Below are positions 58,450 through 64,000 of a DNA stretch of 64,000 bases, piece by piece. The notes beneath the pieces were generated by a model. It was not told the DNA's origin and searched no databases. It was given only the letters and a program-made list of their open reading frames with translations. The translations under genes and the position numbers were made by a program. The DNA is from Diprion similis (lineage: Eukaryota > Arthropoda > Insecta > Hymenoptera > Diprionidae): assembly GCF_021155765.1 (NCBI RefSeq), contig NC_060118.1:6200001-6264000 (forward strand). Reading direction: 5' to 3'. Numbering within the stretch: position 1 is the first letter of the stretch; the number at the start of each line of letters is the position of its first letter.

Positions 58450-61400
58450 ATGACGATGAAAATCTTCAGTTTTTCAGCCGTAACTTTTCAGCTGTCGCTC
58501 GCAGCGTATTGGGACTGCGCTCAATCGAATCCTCTCGAAAAAATACGTCGGAATGGTGGCTCAAAAACTTATTTGCAGCTTTTTCAAAAGTCGTCGAAAT
58601 TTTCGCCAAAAATCCATAGGGGTAAGCCTTACTCTTTGGTCATTTTCGGAGCTGAAAATTTCTCGTCTCGAAATCAATTAGTATGACCATCTCTAGAGTA
58701 ATTCGACCCCCAGGAACTCAGAAAACACTTCAAAAAGTGCGTGAGGTCGGCAGTAGGGAAATGACGATAAGAATCATGAGTTTTTCGGCCGTAACTTTTC
58801 AGCTATCGCTCGCAGCGTATTGGGACTGCGCTCAATCGATTCCTCTCAAGAAATTACGTCGGAATAGTGCCTCAAAAAATTGATTGCAGCTTTTTCATAA
58901 GTCGTCGAAATTTTCGCCAAAAATCCAAAGGGGTAAGCCTTACTTTTTTGGTCATTTTTGGAGCTGAAAATTTCTCGTCTCGAAATCAATTAGTATGACC
59001 ATCGCTAGAGTAATTCGACCCCCAGGAACTCAGAAACACTTCAAAAAGAGCGAAGGACCAGCAGCAGGGAAATGACGATAAAAATCATGAGTTTTTCGGC
59101 CGTAACTTTTCAGCTATCGCTCGCAGCGTATTGGGACTGCGCTCAATCGATTCCTCTCGAGAAATGACGTCAGAATGGTGCCTCCAAAAATTGATTGCAG
59201 CTTTTTCAAAAGTCGTCCAAATTTTTGCCAAAAATCCAAAGGGGTAAGCCTTACTTTTTTGGTCATTTTCGGAGCTGAAAATTTTTCGTCTCGAAATCAA
59301 TCAGTATGACCATCTTTAGAGTAATTCGACCCCCAGGAACTCAGAAAACACTTCATGAAGTGCGTAGGGCCAGCAGCAGAGAAATGACGATAAAAATCAT
59401 GAATTTTCCGCCCGTAACTTTTCAGCTATCGCTCGCAGCGTATTGGGACTGCGCTCAATCGATTCCTCTCGAAAAATTACGTCGGAATAGCGCCTCAAAA
59501 AATTGATTGCAGCTTTTTCAAAAGTCGTCGAAATTTTCGCCAAAAATTCAAAGGGGTAAGCCTTACTTTTTTGGTCATTTTTGGAGCTGAAAATTTCTCG
59601 TCTCGATATCAATTAGTATGACCATCTCTAGAGTAATTCGACCCCCAGGAACTCAGAAAACACTTCAAAAAGAGCGTAGGACCAGCAGCAGAGAAATGAC
59701 GATAAAAATCATGAGTTTTTCCGCCGTAACTTTTCAGCTATCGCTCGCAGCGTATTGGGACTGCGCTCAATCGATTCCTCTCGAAAAATTACGTCGGAAA
59801 AGTGCCTCAAAAAATTGATTGCAGCTATTTCAAAAGTCGTCGAAATTTTCGCCAAAAATTCAAAGGGGTAAGCCTTACTTTTTTGGTCATTTTTGGAGCT
59901 GAAAATTTCTCGTCTCGAAATCAATTAGTATGACCATCTCCAGAGTAATTCGACCCCCAGGAACTCAGAAAACACTTCAAAAAGAGCGTAGGACCAGCAG
60001 CAGAGAAATGACGATAAAAATCGTGAGTTTTTCGGCCGTAACTTTCCAGCTATCGCTCGCAGCGTATTGGGACTGCGCTCAATCGATTCCTCTCGAAAAA
60101 TTACGTCGGAATAGCGCCTCAAAAAATTGATTGCAGCTTTTTCAAAAGTCGTCGAAATTTTCGCCAAAAATCCAAAGGGGTAAGCCTTACTTTTTTGGTC
60201 ATTTTCGGAGCTGAAAATTTTTCGTCTCGAAATCAATTAGTATGACCATCCTTAGAGTAATTCAACCCCCAGGAACTCAGAAAACACTTCATAAAGTGCG
60301 TAGGGCCAGCAGCAGAGAAATGACGATAAAAATCGTGAGTTTTTAGGCCGTAACTTTTCAGCTATCGATCGCAGCGTATTGGGACTGCGCTCAATCGATT
60401 CCTCTCGAAAAATTACGTCGGAATAGTGCCTCAAAAAATTGATTGCAGCTTTTTCAAAAGTCGTCGAAATTTTCGCCAAAAATTCAAAGGGGTAAGCCTT
60501 ACTTTTTTGGTCATTTTTGGAGCTGAAAATTTCTCGTTTCGAAATCAATTAGTATGACCATCTCTAGAGTAATTCGACCCCCAGGAACTCAGAAAACACT
60601 TCAAAAAGAGCGTAGGACCAGCAGCAGAGAAATGACGATAAAAATCGTGAGTTTTTCCGCCGTAACTTTTCAGCTATCGCTCGCAGCGTATTGGGACTGC
60701 GCTCAATCGATTCCTCTCGAAAAATTACGTCGGAATAGTGCCTCAAAAAATTTATTGCAGCTATTTCAAAAGTCGTCGAAATTTTCGCCAAAAATTCAAA
60801 GGGGTAAGCCTTACTTTTTTGGTCATTTCTGGAGCTAAAAATTTCTCGTCTCGGAATCAATTAGTATGACCATCTCTAGAGTAATTCGACCCCCAGGAAC
60901 TCAGAAAACACTTCATAAAGTGCGTAGGGCCAGCAGCAGAGAAATGACGATAAAAATCATGAGTTTTTCCGCCGTATCTTTTCAGCCATTGCTCGCAGCG
61001 TATTGGGACTGCGCTCAATCGATTTCTCTCGAAAAATTACGTCGGAATAGTGCCTCAAAAAATTGATTGCAGCTTTTTCAAAAGTCGTCGAAATTTTCGC
61101 CAAAAATCCAAAGGGGTAAGCCTTACTTTTTTGGTCATTTTCGGAGCTGAAAATTTTTCGTCTCGAAATCAATCAGTATGACCATCCTTGGAGTAATTTG
61201 ACCCCCAGGAACTCAGAAAACACTTCATAAAGTGCGTAGGGCCAGCAGCAGAGAAATGACGATAAAAATCATGAATTTTCCGCCCGTAACTTTTCAGCTA
61301 TCGCTCGCAGCGTATTGGGACTGCGCTCAATCGATTCCTCTCGAAAAATTACGTCGGAATAGTGCCTCAAAAAATTGATTGCAGCTATTTCAAAAGTCGT

Positions 61401-64000
61401 CGAAATTTTCGCCAAAAATTCAAAGGGGTAAGCCTTACTTATTTGGTCATTTTTGGGGCTGAAAATTTCTCGTCTCGAAATCAATTAGTATGACCATCTC
61501 TAGAGTAATTCGACCCCTAGGAACTCAGAAAACACTTCAAAAAGAGCGTAGGACCAGCAGCAGAGAAATGACGGTAAAAATCATGAGTTTTTTTGCCGTA
61601 TCTTTTCAGCCATCGCTCGCAGCGTATTGGGACTGCGCTCAATCGATTCCTCTCGAAAAATGACGTCGGAATAGTGCCTCAAAAAATTGATTGCAGCTTT
61701 TTCAAAAGTCGTCGAAATTTTCGCCAAAAATCCAAAGGGGTAAGCCTTACTTTTTTGGTCATTTTTGGAGCTGAAAATTTCTCGTCTCGAAATCAATTAG
61801 TATGACCATCTCTAGAGTAATTCGACCCCCAGGAACTCAGAAAACACTTTAAAAAGAGCGTAGGACCAGCAGCAGAGAAATGACGGTAAAAATCATGAGT
61901 TTTCCGGCCGTAACTTTTCAGCTATCGCTCGCAGCGTATTGGGACTGCGCTCAATCGATTCCTCTCGAAAAATTACGTCGGAATAGTGCCTCAAAAAATT
62001 TATTGCAGCTTTTTCAAAAGTCGTCGAAATTTTCGCCAAAAATCCAAAGGGGTAAGCCTTACTTTTTTGGTCATTTTCGGAGCTGAAAATTTTTCGTCTC
62101 GAAATCAATCAGTATGACCATCCTTGGAGTAATTTGACCCCCAGGAACTCAGAAAACACTTCATAAAGTGCGTAGGGCCAGCAGCAGAGAAATGACGATA
62201 AAAATCATGAATTTTCCGCCCGTAACTTTTCAGCTATCGCTCGCAGCGTATTGGGACTGCGCTCAATCGATTCCTCTTGAAAAATTACGTCGGAATAGTG
62301 CCTCAAAAAATTGATTGCAGCTATTTCAAAAGTCGTCGAAATTTTCGCCAAAAATTCAAAGGGGTAAGCCTTACTCTTTTAGTCATTTTTGGAGCTGAAA
62401 ATTTCTCGTCTCGAAATCAATTAGTATGACCATCTCTAGAGTAATTCGACCCCTAGGAACTCAGAAAACACTTCAAAAAGAGCGTAGGACCAGCAGCAGA
62501 GAAATGACGATAAAAATCATGAGTTTTTCGGCTGTATCTTTTCAGCTATTGCTCGCAGCGTATTGGGACTGCGCTCAATCGATTCCTCTCGAAAAATTAC
62601 GTCGGAATAGTGCCCCAAAAAATTGATTGCAGCTTTTTCAAAAGTCGTCGAAATTTTCGCCAAAAATCCAAAGGGGTAAGCCTTACTTTTTTGGTCATTT
62701 TCGGGGCTGAAAATTTTTCGTCTCGAAATCAATTAGTATGACCATCTTTAGAGTAATTCGACCCCCAGGAACTCAGAAAACACTTCATCAAGTGAGTAGG
62801 GCCATCAGCAGAGAAATGACGATAAAAATCATGAGTTTTTCCGCCGTAACTTTTCAGCTATCGCTCGCAGCGTATTGGGACTGCGCTCAATCGATTCCTC
62901 TCGAAAAATTACGTCGGAATAGTGCCTCAAAAAATTGATTGCAGCTTTTTCAAAAGTCGTCGGAATTTTCGCCAAAAATTCAAAGGGGTAAGCCTTACTT
63001 TTTTGGTCATTTTTAGAGCTGAAAATTTCTCGTCTCGAAATCAATTAGTATGACCATCTCCAGAGTAATTCGACCCCCAGGAACTCAGAAAACACTTCAA
63101 AAAGAGCGTAGGACCAGCAGCAGAGAAATGACGATAAAAATCGTGAGTTTTTCGGCCGTAACTTTCCAGCTATCGCTCGCAGCGTATTGGGACTGCGCTC
63201 AATCGATTCCTCTCGAAAAATTACGTCGGAATAGTGCCTCAAAAAATTAATTGCAGCTATTTCAAAAGTCGTCGAAATTTTCGCCAAAAATTCAAAGGGG
63301 TAAGCCTTACTTTTTTGGTCATTTTTAGAGCTGAAAATTTCTCGTCTCGTAATCAATTAGTATGACCATCTCCAGAGTAATTCGACCCCCAGGAACTCAG
63401 AAAACACTTTAAAAAGAGCGTAGGACCAGCAGCAGAGAAATGACGATAAAAATCATGAGTTTTTCGGCCGTATCTTTTCAGCCATTGCTCGCAGCGTATT
63501 GGGACTGCGCTCAATCGATTCCTCTCGAAAAATTACCTCGGAATAGTGCCTCAAAAAATTGATTGCAGCTTTTTCAAAAGTCGTCGAAATTTTCGCCAAA
63601 AATTCAAAGGGGTAAGCCTTACTTTTTTGGTCATTTTTGGAGCTGAAAATTTCTCGTCTCGAAATTAATTAGTATGACCATCTCTAGAGTAATTCGACCC
63701 CCAGGAACTCAGAAAACACTTCATAAAGTGCGTAGGGCCAGCAGCAGAGAAATGACGATAAAAATCATGAGTTTTTCCGCCGTAACTTTTCAGCTATCGC
63801 TCGCAGCGTTTTGGGACTGCGCTCAATCGATTCCTCTTGAAAAATTACGTCGGAATAGTGCCTCAGAAAATTGATTGCAGCTATTTCAAAAGTCGTCGAA
63901 ATTTTCGCCAAAAATTCAAAGGGGTAAGCCTTACTTTTTTGGTCATTTTTTGAGCTGAAAATTTCTCGTCTCGAAATCAATTAGTATGACCATCTCCAGA
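58450..64000 (+). repeat. 312-bp satellite array, about 18 monomers, running off the window
   Basis: Head-to-tail monomers of 312 bp. The ATGACCATC landmark recurs at 58683, 58995, 59306, 59618, 59930, 60242, 60554 and so on to 63986. The one 311-bp step comes from a single lost A. Monomers are highly similar to one another in the core and less so at the left edge. Each contains GTATTGGGACTGCGCTCAAT and GGGGTAAGCCTTACTTTTTT. Recurring frames of 66 codons (+) and 71 codons (-) result from homogenisation of a 3n-length unit, and I do not call them genes. Monomers fall into at least two subtypes, with AAAAAGAGCGTAGGACC or ATAAAGTGCGTAGGGCC. The array continues past 64000. Confidence 0.95.

Noticed and set aside
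58683-63980. Many conserved 66-aa and 71-aa frames in the satellite
   Set aside because: 312 is divisible by three and monomers are homogenised, so frames repeat automatically. Both strands are equally open, which is not expected of coding sequence.

Overview
The window is eukaryotic nuclear DNA from an insect. It has split genes with GT-AG introns, short AT-rich introns, MITE-type transposons and a satellite array. The gene set (RGS7BP, KRTCAP2, an SH3D19-like gene, CHIC) is ordinary metazoan. A hymenopteran, perhaps a sawfly, is my best guess, but nothing here fixes the order.

Layout. 1-6.8 kb: no gene; two blocks of a 342-bp repeat face each other in opposite orientation. 6.8-17.4 kb (+): four 3' exons of an RGS7BP (R7BP) orthologue, whose first exon was not found; its introns hold several foldback/MITE elements. 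17.4-23.7 kb: AT-rich, no gene recognised. 23.7-24.2 kb (-): KRTCAP2, a small oligosaccharyltransferase subunit, with an 81-nt in-frame intron. 24.3-26.5 kb: the divergent intergenic region, with a hAT-type MITE (perfect 8-bp target duplication) and a Harbinger-type MITE.

26.5-37.4 kb (+): the most unusual locus. Two intronless giant reading frames (1020 and 2606 codons) lie in the same frame, separated by one TGA and six bases. The second carries an apparently complete set of SecA-type motor motifs, a TPR-like segment, hydrophobic segments, and what look like the two halves of an OTU-type protease domain at its opposite ends. The first carries collagen-like glycine-rich blocks. A leader with a good splice donor and acceptor suggests host transcription. 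SecA motors belong to bacteria and plastids, so this looks like an acquired, domesticated or decaying gene in an animal genome.

37.4-41.5 kb: no clear gene, only exon-like fragments. 41.6-47.0 kb (+): a six-exon adaptor gene with two C-terminal SH3 domains and clathrin/AP2-type peptide motifs (SH3D19-like). 47.0-53.5 kb: non-coding DNA between convergent genes. 53.5-55.3 kb (-): a complete four-exon CHIC1/2 orthologue (165 aa). 57.6-64.0 kb: a 312-bp satellite whose edge near CHIC is diverged and whose core runs off the window end.

The genes do not form a pathway; they are independent neighbours. Exon boundaries were assigned by eye from splice consensus, phase and remembered family sequence. 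No database search was run.
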